Assembly: GCA_963578605.1 (NCBI GenBank) | Contig: CAUZEA010000008.1 | Coordinates: 30,066-94,065, forward strand | Source of the DNA: JAKVCB01 sp963578605 | GTDB lineage: Bacteria > Planctomycetota > Planctomycetia > Pirellulales > Lacipirellulaceae | Reading direction: 5' to 3' | Length of the DNA stretch: 64,000 bases | Part shown: positions 46,094 to 54,711 of the stretch, in pieces | Layout: each line of letters starts with the position of its first letter | Numbering within the stretch: position 1 is the first letter of the stretch | Program-made: the position numbers and the translations under genes | Notes under the pieces: model-generated | Database searches by the model: none | Told to the model about the DNA's origin: nothing | The model's input: the letters and a program-made list of their open reading frames with translations, nothing else

Positions 46094-48904
46094 CTAAGCC
46101 GGTTCTACTTTGACGGCGCAAAACTTGAACCCGGGGATTTTACCATCCGGATCAAGCGAATCGTTCGTGAGCACGTTGGCCGCGGCTTCGCGGAAATGAA
46201 ATGGGATAAATATGATGCCCGTTTCCAGGGAATCGTCGGCACGGACCACCAGCTCAATCGTACCACGTCGACTGCTGACCCGGATCTGCTCATCATGTGC
46301 CAGTCCCAGTTGATGCAAGTCGTCCGGGTGCATGGCGGCAAAAGCAGCGGGTTCAATTTGCGACAATGCGTAGCTTCGCCGTGTCATGCTGCCGGTGTGC
46401 CAGTGTTCCAATACGCGGCCGGTCGTCAACACGAAGGGATACGCTTCGTCCGGGATTTCGTCGGCAGCTTGATAGGGACAAGCCACGAACTTGCCTTTAC
46501 CCGAGGCTGTTGGAAATTGATCTCCAAACAAGATTTGGGTGCCATCGGTCGTGGTGGGTGAAGGGCAGGGCCAGAGTTTGCCGGTACTGCCCAGGTTGTC
46601 GTGCGAGAGGCCATTGTAGTTTTTCGTAAGGCTGGCGAATTCGTCAAACACGTCGGCGACCGACTCGTACGGCATGGGATACCCGCTGCGATTACCGATC
46701 TCGCAAATAATCTTCCAGTCCTGTCGGGCTTCACCTGGTGGGTCCAAAACCTGCGGCCCCAGTTGAACCCGCCGATCGGTATTGGTGTAGGTGCCAGTTT
46801 TTTCGAAGTAGCTGCTGGCCGGAAGAATGACGTCGGCGAACTCGGCCGTCTCGGTCAGGAAGATATCCTGAACGACCAGGAAATCTAATGCTGCAAGAGC
46901 CTTGCGTACCTTGTTCGAATTCGGGTCGGAAATAAACGGGTTCTCTCCCAGGATGTACATGCCGCGAATCGACTTGTCCAGTGCTCCCATCATAATCTCC
47001 ACGACGGTCAAGCCGGGTTGGGGGTCCAGCGGAACGTCCCAAGCCTGTTCGAACTTGAGTCGATTTGCGTCCGATGTGACTGGCTGGTAGTCGGGATAGA
47101 CCATCGGGATCAGTCCCGCGTCACTTGCACCTTGGACGTTGTTCTGGCCACGCAACGGATGAAGTCCCGTGCCGGGGCGGCCTACATTACCGGTCATCAG
47201 GCAAAGAGAAATCAAGCAGCGGGCATTATTTGTCCCGGTTGTATGTTGCGAGATTCCCATTCCCCAAAACACGATCATGCTTTCGGCTTCACCAATGGTG
47301 CGGGCAATGGCTCTGATTTCAGCGGCCGGAATTCCACAGATTTCTGCAACCATTTCCGGTGCGTAGTCTGCGCGGACCATTTCGCAGAGCTGCTCGAATC
47401 CCTCGGTGCGGTCGGCAACAAACTGCCGGTCGACCAGATCTTCGGTAATCAGCACGTGCATGATGCCGTTGTAGAAAGCCACATCGGTGCCCGGATTCAG
47501 TTGGGCGAAATGGGTTGCGAAATCAGCCAGTTCGTGCCGACGTATGTCGACCACAATGAGCTTCGTGCCACGTTTGGCCGCCTCCTTCATGAAAGTTGCC
47601 GCAACCGGATGGTTGGTGCTTGCATTCGAACCGGCAACCAAAGCGACTGCCGAGCGCTGGACGTCGGCGAAAACATTCGTAACGGCACCCGATCCGATCG
47701 TCTCCATCAGGGCTGCCACCGAAGAGGCATGGCACAAACGTGTGCAGTGATCGACATTGTTCGTGCCAAGACCAGCTCGCAGGAGTTTCTGGAACAAATA
47801 GGCCTCTTCGTTTGAACATTTTGCCGAACCGAACCCGGCTAGCACACCACTGCCATACTCGAGGCGCAAATCCGTGAGCCGTCGGGCAACTAAATCGAGT
47901 GCCTCGTCCCAGGTTGCTTCCCGAAATGCGGGCATGATTCTGCCGTAATCGACAATACCCCCCGGTTTTTGGCCACGGGCACCTACCGATGTTTGGACCT
48001 CGGTCGATAAGGGGCCCTTGGGATAATAGTTTTCTCGCCGGATCAGCGGTTGGGTTAGCCGTTGTTCGTGGGACGTATAGTCCCAACCATAGCGGCCTTT
48101 GACACATAAGCGACCATGATTAACCGGGCTTTCGCGGCCTTCGGCATAGACAATCTGGTTATCCTTGACATGGAAGGTGATAGCGCAACCAACGCCGCAA
48201 TAAGGACAAACAGTGTCGATTGGCTTGAGATCAACACGCGGAATGACTGGTAAGGTGATTGGTTTGTTGGTTAAGGCACCCGTTGGGCAGGAACTGACGC
48301 ATTCGCCACAAGAGACGCACGTACTCGCTCCCATCGGATTGTTCAAATCAAACACGATTTGAGTTCCAGCCCCCTTTTCGCTGCGGCCAATCACTTCGTT
48401 GGATTGCACGTCGTCGCAAGCTCGAATACAGCGATCGCACAGGATGCAGGCTGCATGATCGACTGCGATCACTGGCGAAGAAAGGTCTTTGGGCTTCGCG
48501 CCGTTGCGGGCCGGTACGGCTTGTCCGTTCGATGCTGTCGGCAGGAGACCGTAATCGCGGCCTAGCCGCTCCAGTTCGCAGTCTTTCGTGGTGGTTTCCC
48601 GTTCACACGGCGTGGGATGTTCATGAAGCAACAACCGGGTCAGCATATGGCGGTGTTGGTTTACCTTGTCTGACGACGTGGCGACGGTCATTCCTTCCTC
48701 GCACTCGCGCACACACGATGCCGTGAGGACACGCTCACCCGCGTCCACAACGCACAGTCGACAAACCCCCACCGGATTGAGCTGTGGAGAGTGGCATAAG
48801 ACCGGAATATCGATCCCTTGCTGCCGGGCGGCTTCCCAGACGGTTGTTCCTGCTGGCACCGTGACCGGCTGATCATCAATCGTGAGTGTGACCTGTGTCG
48901 TCAT
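46094..48904 (-). CDS. NAD-dependent formate dehydrogenase, alpha (molybdopterin) subunit
   Basis: 936 aa. NuoG-like N-terminus with a [2Fe-2S] set (Cys37, 48, 51, 64), a His-Cys3 cluster region (94-109), two [4Fe-4S] ferredoxin motifs (Cys153/156/159/163 and 196/199/202/206), a third near the Mo domain (Cys233/236/240/267), then the bis-MGD domain. The metal ligand is Cys391 followed by His392 (RLCHASS), so this is the Cys, not the Sec, form. Oxidises formate to CO2 in the cytosol with the beta subunit. 15 bp after the beta gene. Confidence 0.95.
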   Translation of the reverse strand: MTTQVTLTIDDQPVTVPAGTTVWEAARQQGIDIPVLCHSPQLNPVGVCRLCVVDAGERVLTASCVRECEEGMTVATSSDKVNQHRHMLTRLLLHEHPTPCERETTTKDCELERLGRDYGLLPTASNGQAVPARNGAKPKDLSSPVIAVDHAACILCDRCIRACDDVQSNEVIGRSEKGAGTQIVFDLNNPMGASTCVSCGECVSSCPTGALTNKPITLPVIPRVDLKPIDTVCPYCGVGCAITFHVKDNQIVYAEGRESPVNHGRLCVKGRYGWDYTSHEQRLTQPLIRRENYYPKGPLSTEVQTSVGARGQKPGGIVDYGRIMPAFREATWDEALDLVARRLTDLRLEYGSGVLAGFGSAKCSNEEAYLFQKLLRAGLGTNNVDHCTRLCHASSVAALMETIGSGAVTNVFADVQRSAVALVAGSNASTNHPVAATFMKEAAKRGTKLIVVDIRRHELADFATHFAQLNPGTDVAFYNGIMHVLITEDLVDRQFVADRTEGFEQLCEMVRADYAPEMVAEICGIPAAEIRAIARTIGEAESMIVFWGMGISQHTTGTNNARCLISLCLMTGNVGRPGTGLHPLRGQNNVQGASDAGLIPMVYPDYQPVTSDANRLKFEQAWDVPLDPQPGLTVVEIMMGALDKSIRGMYILGENPFISDPNSNKVRKALAALDFLVVQDIFLTETAEFADVILPASSYFEKTGTYTNTDRRVQLGPQVLDPPGEARQDWKIICEIGNRSGYPMPYESVADVFDEFASLTKNYNGLSHDNLGSTGKLWPCPSPTTTDGTQILFGDQFPTASGKGKFVACPYQAADEIPDEAYPFVLTTGRVLEHWHTGSMTRRSYALSQIEPAAFAAMHPDDLHQLGLAHDEQIRVSSRRGTIELVVRADDSLETGIIFIPFHFREAAANVLTNDSLDPDGKIPGFKFCAVKVEPA

Positions 48905-48919
48905 ACGACAGCCTTTAAG

Positions 48920-50590
48920 CTAGCTGGGGACATCGTTCGGAAAGTGTTTCATCATTGAGAGAACTGGGTTCAAGGCGACCTGACCGAGGCCGCAAATCGA
49001 TGTTTGCTCCAGGGTTTCCCCTAAATCACTCAGGATTTCCAGTTCACCCGGTGGGGTTTCGCCCAGTGCGACGCGGTTGAGCAATTGTACAGCCTGATCG
49101 CTGCCAACACGGCACGGGACACACTTGCCGCAAGATTCGTTGCGGAAGAACTGCACCAGATTCGTGGCGAGTTTGAACAAGTCTTGATCGTCGGCAATCA
49201 CGATGACTGCTCCGGTTCCCAGCATGCTACCGACTTTTTTCATGGCGTCGAAGTCAAGTGGTGTATGAACGTGATCGGCAGTCAGGAAATTCGAGCTTGC
49301 ACCCCCTGGCAGAAATGCCCTGAGTGACTTGTTTTGTTTCATCCCGCCGGCCAGTTCAATCAGTTCGGCCACAGGGGTTCCCATCGGAATTTCGTAGACC
49401 CCCGGCCGTGCGATATCGCCGGAAATGGAAAAAAACTTGATTCCAGAGCACCCGCCGCAGCCCTGGTCATGCCACCACTGACTGCCAAAGTGCACGATCG
49501 ACGTTGCCAGGGCAAAAGTCTCAACGTTGTTAATGAGGGTCGGTTTGCCCCACAAGCCATGGGTTCCCGGATAAGGGGGCTTGTTGCGGGGCTCCCCCCG
49601 CTTGTCTTCCAGTGCCTCGAGCAAGGCGGTTTCTTCACCCAGAATGTAACCGCCGGGTGAAACAAAGATTTCAATCTCAAAGCGTTGTCCCGAGCCGGCC
49701 GCATTCTCACCGAGCACGCCATGTTGGCGGGCCTGGTCGATCGCCAACTCCAACGAGCGCTGTTCTGGTGCGTATTCGTGACGCAAATAAATGATTCCCC
49801 GTTCGGCACCGATCGTCAGGCCGGCCAGCAGCATGCCTTCCACGACCAGGTGAGCAAGGTGGGCCAGGATAAAACGGTCTTTGAACGTACCTGGCTCGCT
49901 TTCGTCGGCATTGCAAATAACGTACTTGGGCCGGGCCGCCTCGCTGGCGACCAGCTCCCATTTGCGGCCGGTCGGAAAACCGGCCCCCCCCATTCCGCAC
50001 AGGCGGCTCTCGTGGAGCCGCTCGATGCAGTGTTTGCCCAAGACAGAGTGTTTGCCCAAGACAGAGTGTTTGCCCACGGTTTCGCCTGCTTTGAAGTTTC
50101 CCGGTTCCAACAGCGAACGGACCGTGCTGTAGTGATCGGCGGCGCTGGTGTAAGGATCACATTGGCATTTCGGCTGCACGTCACCTGGCGTTCCGGTGGG
50201 TACCGACCCGGCGCGCACCGACTTGATCACCCGCTCGAAATTAGCGAGTGTGTCGGGAGCTAGTGGGACTTCATCGATTGCTGCGGCGGGAGCGGCATCG
50301 CAGCGGCCCAGGCATGAGACTTCTTCGATCAGGATGTCGTCGTTCGAGGAAAATTCTTCAACCAGTTTCTGCCGGCAGGCGTCTCCGCCGGCCATCAAGC
50401 AGGATAGATCCCGGCAGACGTGGATCACGGTCGGCGGTGCAGGGGTCCGGCGAAAGGAAGGATAGAAGCTGACCAGCCCTTCCAGTCGGTAGAGCGGTAC
50501 ATTGCGAAGGGCGGCAAGCTCACGTAACGTCCCGTCCGAAAGATAGCCCTGTTCAAGTTGGATACGTGTTAATTCGCGGAGAAGTTCCAA
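48920..50590 (-). CDS. NAD-dependent formate dehydrogenase, beta subunit (NuoE-NuoF fusion)
   Basis: 556 aa. The N-terminal NuoE-like part binds [2Fe-2S] (Cys59, Cys64, Cys93, Cys97); the NuoF part has the NADH/FMN signature GMGGAGFPTGRKW (199-211), NADESEPGTFKDR, GEETALLEALE and the [4Fe-4S] motif SCGKCVPCR with a later Cys. Passes electrons from the alpha subunit to NAD+. A repeat GKHSVL-GKHSVL-GKHC (173-188) lies in the linker. Start is TTG 50590; no in-frame ATG is available upstream before a stop. No separate gamma subunit gene is seen. Confidence 0.93.
   Translation of the reverse strand: MELLRELTRIQLEQGYLSDGTLRELAALRNVPLYRLEGLVSFYPSFRRTPAPPTVIHVCRDLSCLMAGGDACRQKLVEEFSSNDDILIEEVSCLGRCDAAPAAAIDEVPLAPDTLANFERVIKSVRAGSVPTGTPGDVQPKCQCDPYTSAADHYSTVRSLLEPGNFKAGETVGKHSVLGKHSVLGKHCIERLHESRLCGMGGAGFPTGRKWELVASEAARPKYVICNADESEPGTFKDRFILAHLAHLVVEGMLLAGLTIGAERGIIYLRHEYAPEQRSLELAIDQARQHGVLGENAAGSGQRFEIEIFVSPGGYILGEETALLEALEDKRGEPRNKPPYPGTHGLWGKPTLINNVETFALATSIVHFGSQWWHDQGCGGCSGIKFFSISGDIARPGVYEIPMGTPVAELIELAGGMKQNKSLRAFLPGGASSNFLTADHVHTPLDFDAMKKVGSMLGTGAVIVIADDQDLFKLATNLVQFFRNESCGKCVPCRVGSDQAVQLLNRVALGETPPGELEILSDLGETLEQTSICGLGQVALNPVLSMMKHFPNDVPS
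50029..50076 (-). repeat. 18-bp in-frame tandem duplication inside the formate dehydrogenase beta gene
   Basis: On the plus strand AGACAGAGTGTTTGCCCA is present at 50041-50058 and 50059-50076, preceded by a partial copy at 50029-50040. It encodes repeated GKHSVL at the NuoE-NuoF domain junction and keeps the frame. Confidence 0.9.
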
Positions 50591-50835
50591 GATTCCGCCC
50601 GAGCTTTCAATGGGACAGGTGGGGGCTTACTGGGAACCCCATTCTAGTCGATTTGTCGGCGTAGGGACAAGAAACGTTTGTCGCCGGTAATGTCGATTGA
50701 CTCAGTCAGATGGTTTACACCGTTTATGGCGCCCCCCAGGCCCCGGTTTTAAGCATTGTACGCCGACCGCAACACAACCGGGAACGGCAGAATTTGACCC
50801 GCTGCGGCTCAACAGGTACATTCCAAGAGAGCATT

Positions 50836-51396
50836 ATGAGTGTCACTTATTTCAAACGTTACCGTATGGAAATCGACCTGCGGGGCCGGCGTTTTAACAT
50901 CGTCAAGCCGCCCACGGGGTACCGGCTTCGTCCCTGGACGCCTGGTCTGGTTGCCGACCACGCCGATGCCAAGTATCACAGTTTTCGCGAGGAGATCGAC
51001 GCGACCCTCTTCCCCTGCCTGGGAGAGATGGATGGATGCCGCAGGTTGGTCGAAGAGATTGCCCGCAAGGAAGGTTTCCTCGCGGAGGCCACCTGGCTGG
51101 CCGAGTACGTTGGAGCTGGGGCTAATCAGGTTGAGGCGTGCGGTACGATTCAGGGGATTCGTGTCAGTCGTCGCCACGGCGGAATCCAGAATGTTGGCAT
51201 TACCCCATCGCACCGTGGCCGGGGAATTGGCAGTTGTTTGATAGCGGCTACACTATCGGGCTTCCAGCAGGTTGGCTTGCAGCGCGCCTATCTGGAGGTT
51301 ACGGTTCAGAACGGGCGGGCCGTCAAACTCTATCAGCGGATGGGGTTTCAACCCACCAAAACGCTCTACAAGGCCGTTGAACTTGCCTGCACCTGA
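50836..51396 (+). CDS. GNAT family N-acetyltransferase
   Basis: 186 aa. C-terminal acetyl-CoA-binding signature in VGITPSHRGRGIGSCLIAATL (motif A R-G-x-G-x-G/S), then YLEVTVQNGRAVKLYQRMGFQPTKTLYK, typical of GNAT. Acceptor unknown. Start MSVTYFKRYRM at 50836 is preceded by AGAGAG; the frame is open upstream from 50710. Independent of the convergent and divergent neighbours. Confidence 0.85.
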   Translation: MSVTYFKRYRMEIDLRGRRFNIVKPPTGYRLRPWTPGLVADHADAKYHSFREEIDATLFPCLGEMDGCRRLVEEIARKEGFLAEATWLAEYVGAGANQVEACGTIQGIRVSRRHGGIQNVGITPSHRGRGIGSCLIAATLSGFQQVGLQRAYLEVTVQNGRAVKLYQRMGFQPTKTLYKAVELACT

Positions 51397-51464
51397 GTAG
51401 ATGGGTAGGCTATGGTCTTTTCGGTTCGAAACGCTCAAGGGACGAGACTCGTTGTCCGGGGGCC

Positions 51465-52709
51465 ATGGTTGCCACCATCCTTACCCATGAATTCGATAAT
51501 GGCATGGTCTTGATAGGCCAGCCAATGGGTGGTGTTCAGTCGGCTGCCTTCACCATCCTGGTTCCCGCTGGCTGCTGTTACGACGACCAGAACCGCGACG
51601 GGTTGGCCGCCTTAACGTGCGAGATGATGTTGCGGGGATCGGGAGCACGCGATAGCCGGGCATTCATTACCGATCTGGACAACCTGGGCGTCGAACGGGG
51701 TGAGTCGGTTGGCGTTTCGCAGGCGAGTTATACTGGCGGCACGCTCAGCGACAACCTTCCTGCCGCACTGACGATCTTTGCTGATTTGATTCGCAATCCA
51801 CACCTGCCCCAAGCACAGTTGGACGCGGGGCGTGCCGTTTGCTTGCAGGAACTCCGGGGTGTCGAAGACGAGCCCTCCCAGAAGCTCATGCTCGAGCTTC
51901 GTCGTCACCATTATCCCGACCCCTGGGGGCGTTCAAGTTATGGGGATGCCGCTGCCATCGAGCAAATGACCATTTCTGAAGTTGCCGCATTTTACCGCCA
52001 GCGTTACCGCCCCGATGGGGCAATCCTGGCCGTTGCGGGTAAATTCGATTGGCCTGAGATCTGCGACAGTGTCGAAAAACTTTTCGGTGACTGGCGGGTC
52101 GAAAAAATTCAAACCACCCTGGCTGTTGGGCCACCCGCCACTGGGACCCATATCGATTTCCAGTCCAACCAATGCCACATCGGGATTGCGTATCCTACGA
52201 TTCCCTACCGGCACCCTGATTATTTTGAAGCGTGGGCTGCCGTAGGGGTATTGTCTAGTGGCATGAGTTCCCGGCTGTTCAACGAGGTTCGCGAAAAGCG
52301 CGGGCTTTGCTACACCGTTTCGGCTGCGCTCCACACCCAGCGAGAACGGGCCAGCGTGTTGTGCTATGCTGGAACGACCGTCGAACGGGCCCAGGAAACG
52401 TTCGATGTGACGCTGGCCGAATTGCACCGCTTGGGCGATGGCGTCGAGCAAGCTGAACTCGATCGGCTCAAAGCCCGCATCAAAAGCGCGCTGATCATGC
52501 AACAAGAATCGACCACCGCTCGCAGTGGATCGATTGCCCGCGACTGGTATCACCTGGGCCGAGTGAGGTCATTGGAGGAGATTGGGAAAATCATCGACAC
52601 CCTCTCGGCCGACAGCATTAACGCGTTTCTGTCTGCAAATCGACCGGGCGATTTTACCTTTCTCACCCTGGGCCCGAAACCGTTGGAGGTGCCCGTTGGA
52701 ATTTCGTAG
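51465..52709 (+). CDS. M16 family peptidase-like protein, probably non-catalytic partner
   Basis: 414 aa. M16 fold, but where active members carry HxxEH this protein reads GLAALTCEMML, with no zinc-binding His pair. The substrate-binding motif of the second domain is intact (SSRLFNEVREKRGLCYTVSA). This matches the common pairing of an inactive Arg/Tyr subunit with an active subunit, as in mitochondrial processing peptidase-like and Sphingomonas heterodimers. Its end overlaps the start of the catalytic partner. Confidence 0.88.
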   Translation: MVATILTHEFDNGMVLIGQPMGGVQSAAFTILVPAGCCYDDQNRDGLAALTCEMMLRGSGARDSRAFITDLDNLGVERGESVGVSQASYTGGTLSDNLPAALTIFADLIRNPHLPQAQLDAGRAVCLQELRGVEDEPSQKLMLELRRHHYPDPWGRSSYGDAAAIEQMTISEVAAFYRQRYRPDGAILAVAGKFDWPEICDSVEKLFGDWRVEKIQTTLAVGPPATGTHIDFQSNQCHIGIAYPTIPYRHPDYFEAWAAVGVLSSGMSSRLFNEVREKRGLCYTVSAALHTQRERASVLCYAGTTVERAQETFDVTLAELHRLGDGVEQAELDRLKARIKSALIMQQESTTARSGSIARDWYHLGRVRSLEEIGKIIDTLSADSINAFLSANRPGDFTFLTLGPKPLEVPVGIS

Positions 52710-53934
52710 CCATACCCTCGCTAACGGTCTGGAGATTGTTGCTGAATGCAACCGGGATGCGGCGACGACCGGCCTGGGATTCTTTGTTCGTACCGGTTCG
52801 CGCGATGAATCTGACGAAGTCGCCGGAGTGAGCCATTTCCTGGAACACATGTGTTTTAAAGGTACACCCCGTCGCACTGCCGAGGAGGTCAATCGCGAGT
52901 TCGACGAGATCGGTGCGCACTACAATGCATTTACCAGCGAAGAAAGCACGGTTTACTACGCCTCGGTCCTGCCCGAATACCAGGAGGCAAGTGTAGACCT
53001 GTTGGCCGACATCATGCGACCCAGCCTTCGCGAAGATGACTTTAACATGGAAAAAAAAGTCATCCTGGAAGAAATTCAAATGTATCTCGATCAACCTCCC
53101 TTCGGAATGGATGATCAAATTAAGGAACTGCACCTCGGCGACCATCCCCTGGCCCGCAGCGTGCTGGGGAGCGACGCCACGATCACCGACCTGACCGCCG
53201 AGCAAATGCGGGCCTATTTCCAGCATCGCTATAGTCCGGCCAACGTGTTTTTTGTCGCCGCCGGCAAAATCGACTTTCCCGCCTTGTGCAATGAAATCGA
53301 GAGCCGTTGCGGCGGCTGGGAAACCACCCGCACCCGGCGAGAGACTCCCCCTCCCCGTGGGCAAAGTCGCTTTAAAACCGTTCAACGCGACTCCTCTGTC
53401 CAGGAGTACATTCTTCAATTGGCCGACGCGCCAGCTTCGGAAGATCCTGCCCGTTATGCTGCCAAACTGCTGTCGACCGTTGTCGGAGATGATTCAGGCA
53501 GTCGTATGTATTGGGAAATTACCGATCCCGGGTTGGCCGAAAGTGCTTCGGTTGGTCACTATGAATACCAGGGCGCGGGAATGTATTTCACCTGGTTGGC
53601 CTGTGAACCACAGCAGGCTGAAGGAAACCTTGCCTGCCTGGAAAAGATTTATCAACTGGTTCAGCAGGAGGGAATAACCGCCGACGAACTCTTGCAGGCG
53701 AAAAACAAAGTCAAGGCCCGGGTTGTTTTGAGTAGCGAACGGCCTCGTAACCGGCTATTTAACGTTGGTGGCAACTGGATGCAGCGCAGTGAGTACCGCT
53801 CAATCGCCGATGACCTGGCTGCCGTCGACGCCGTTACGCGGGACGATATCCAGGAAGTTCTCCACCGCTTTCCCTTCTCCGCCCATTCCACCATTGCCGT
53901 GGGGCCTTTGGCCACGTTGTCGGCAGTGGACTGA
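52696..53934 (+). CDS. M16 family zinc peptidase, catalytic subunit
   Basis: 412 aa from a TTG start at 52696. The start is chosen because GGAGGT (52685-52690) lies 5 nt upstream, inside the previous gene, and because LEFRSHTLANGLEIV is the normal family N-terminus. The zinc motif HFLEH is at residues 47-51, with EEIQMYLDQPP downstream supplying the third ligand region. Overlaps the inactive partner by 14 bp, so the two chains are co-translated. An earlier in-frame start within the upstream gene is unlikely. Confidence 0.92.
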   Translation: MEFRSHTLANGLEIVAECNRDAATTGLGFFVRTGSRDESDEVAGVSHFLEHMCFKGTPRRTAEEVNREFDEIGAHYNAFTSEESTVYYASVLPEYQEASVDLLADIMRPSLREDDFNMEKKVILEEIQMYLDQPPFGMDDQIKELHLGDHPLARSVLGSDATITDLTAEQMRAYFQHRYSPANVFFVAAGKIDFPALCNEIESRCGGWETTRTRRETPPPRGQSRFKTVQRDSSVQEYILQLADAPASEDPARYAAKLLSTVVGDDSGSRMYWEITDPGLAESASVGHYEYQGAGMYFTWLACEPQQAEGNLACLEKIYQLVQQEGITADELLQAKNKVKARVVLSSERPRNRLFNVGGNWMQRSEYRSIADDLAAVDAVTRDDIQEVLHRFPFSAHSTIAVGPLATLSAVD

Positions 53935-54044
53935 CTTTGGCCCATGCCCGCTTGTGGTTGCCCACTGGCGCAGGATGATTTCGGATCCGACCAGGTCCAC
54001 CCCATCAGGTCAGGTTCCCTCCTAGACCAGATTCGGATGACCAC

Positions 54045-54515
54045 ATGACTCCTCTGAATTTAGAACTGGGTGAGAATGCTGGCGTGATTGTGGTCGATCA
54101 CGGTTCCCGCCGTGATCAAAGCAATCAATTGCTCGTCGATGTGGTCGAAGTCTTTCGTGCCGCCACGGAAATTCAGATCGTCGAGCCAGCCCACATGGAA
54201 TTGGCGCACCCCTCGATCCAAGTTGCTTTCGATCGCTGTGTTCAGCAGGGCGCCAATAGCATCGTCATTTTTCCCTACTTCCTGCTGCCGGGGCGACATT
54301 GGGATCAAGATATCCCTAAGCTAGCTGCAGAAGCAGCTTGTCAACATCCCGGGACCCGGTTTCTCGTTACGGCACCCTTGGGCGTTCACTCCCTCATGGC
54401 GGAGATCATGGGCGACCGGATTCAGCACTGTCTCGACCATGCCCGAAAACAGGCACCCGAATGCCCAATCTGTGAAGGGTCGAACCGTTGCAAGTTTGTC
54501 GACACGGCAAGCTGA
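54045..54515 (+). CDS. CbiX/SirB-like chelatase family protein
   Basis: 156 aa, single chelatase domain. VIVVDHGSRRDQSNQ, VEPAHMELAHPSIQVAFDRCVQQGA and IFPYFLLPGRHWDQDIP are characteristic of sirohydrochlorin chelatases, which insert cobalt or iron into sirohydrochlorin. The C-terminal CPICEGSNRCKF adds a three-cysteine cluster not required for the basic fold, possibly a metal or Fe-S site. Function as siroheme or cobalamin chelatase, or a planctomycete paralogue, is unresolved. Confidence 0.85.
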   Translation: MTPLNLELGENAGVIVVDHGSRRDQSNQLLVDVVEVFRAATEIQIVEPAHMELAHPSIQVAFDRCVQQGANSIVIFPYFLLPGRHWDQDIPKLAAEAACQHPGTRFLVTAPLGVHSLMAEIMGDRIQHCLDHARKQAPECPICEGSNRCKFVDTAS

Positions 54516-54673
54516 CCCCGGGTGATAGCCATGCTACCTGTGGCAGCGGCATCTGCTCTCGCACAGGCTTCTCACTGAATCCTTTTTGCGCCTTTGCCGA
54601 TAACTTTAATACGTTGTCGCACGCGAACGTTCGATGGTACCGTTTGCCTGCTTTCTTTGTCGATCCTGTCGTG

Positions 54674-54711
54674 ACGCGCAGGAAACCACAATACGCGCAG
54701 GAAACCACAAT
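54674..54711 (+). promoter_or_regulatory. Duplicated ribosome-binding site (19-bp tandem repeat) before ATG 54710
   Basis: ACGCGCAGGAAACCACAAT occurs twice (54674-54692, 54693-54711). The second copy provides AGGAAA and the A and T of the start codon; the first ends AATACG and gives no ATG. The repeat therefore duplicates the ribosome-binding region. Confidence 0.85.

Noticed and set aside
46094..48904. Selenocysteine at the formate dehydrogenase active site
   Set aside because: The active-site codon encodes Cys391 and the frame has no internal TGA, so no recoding is needed.
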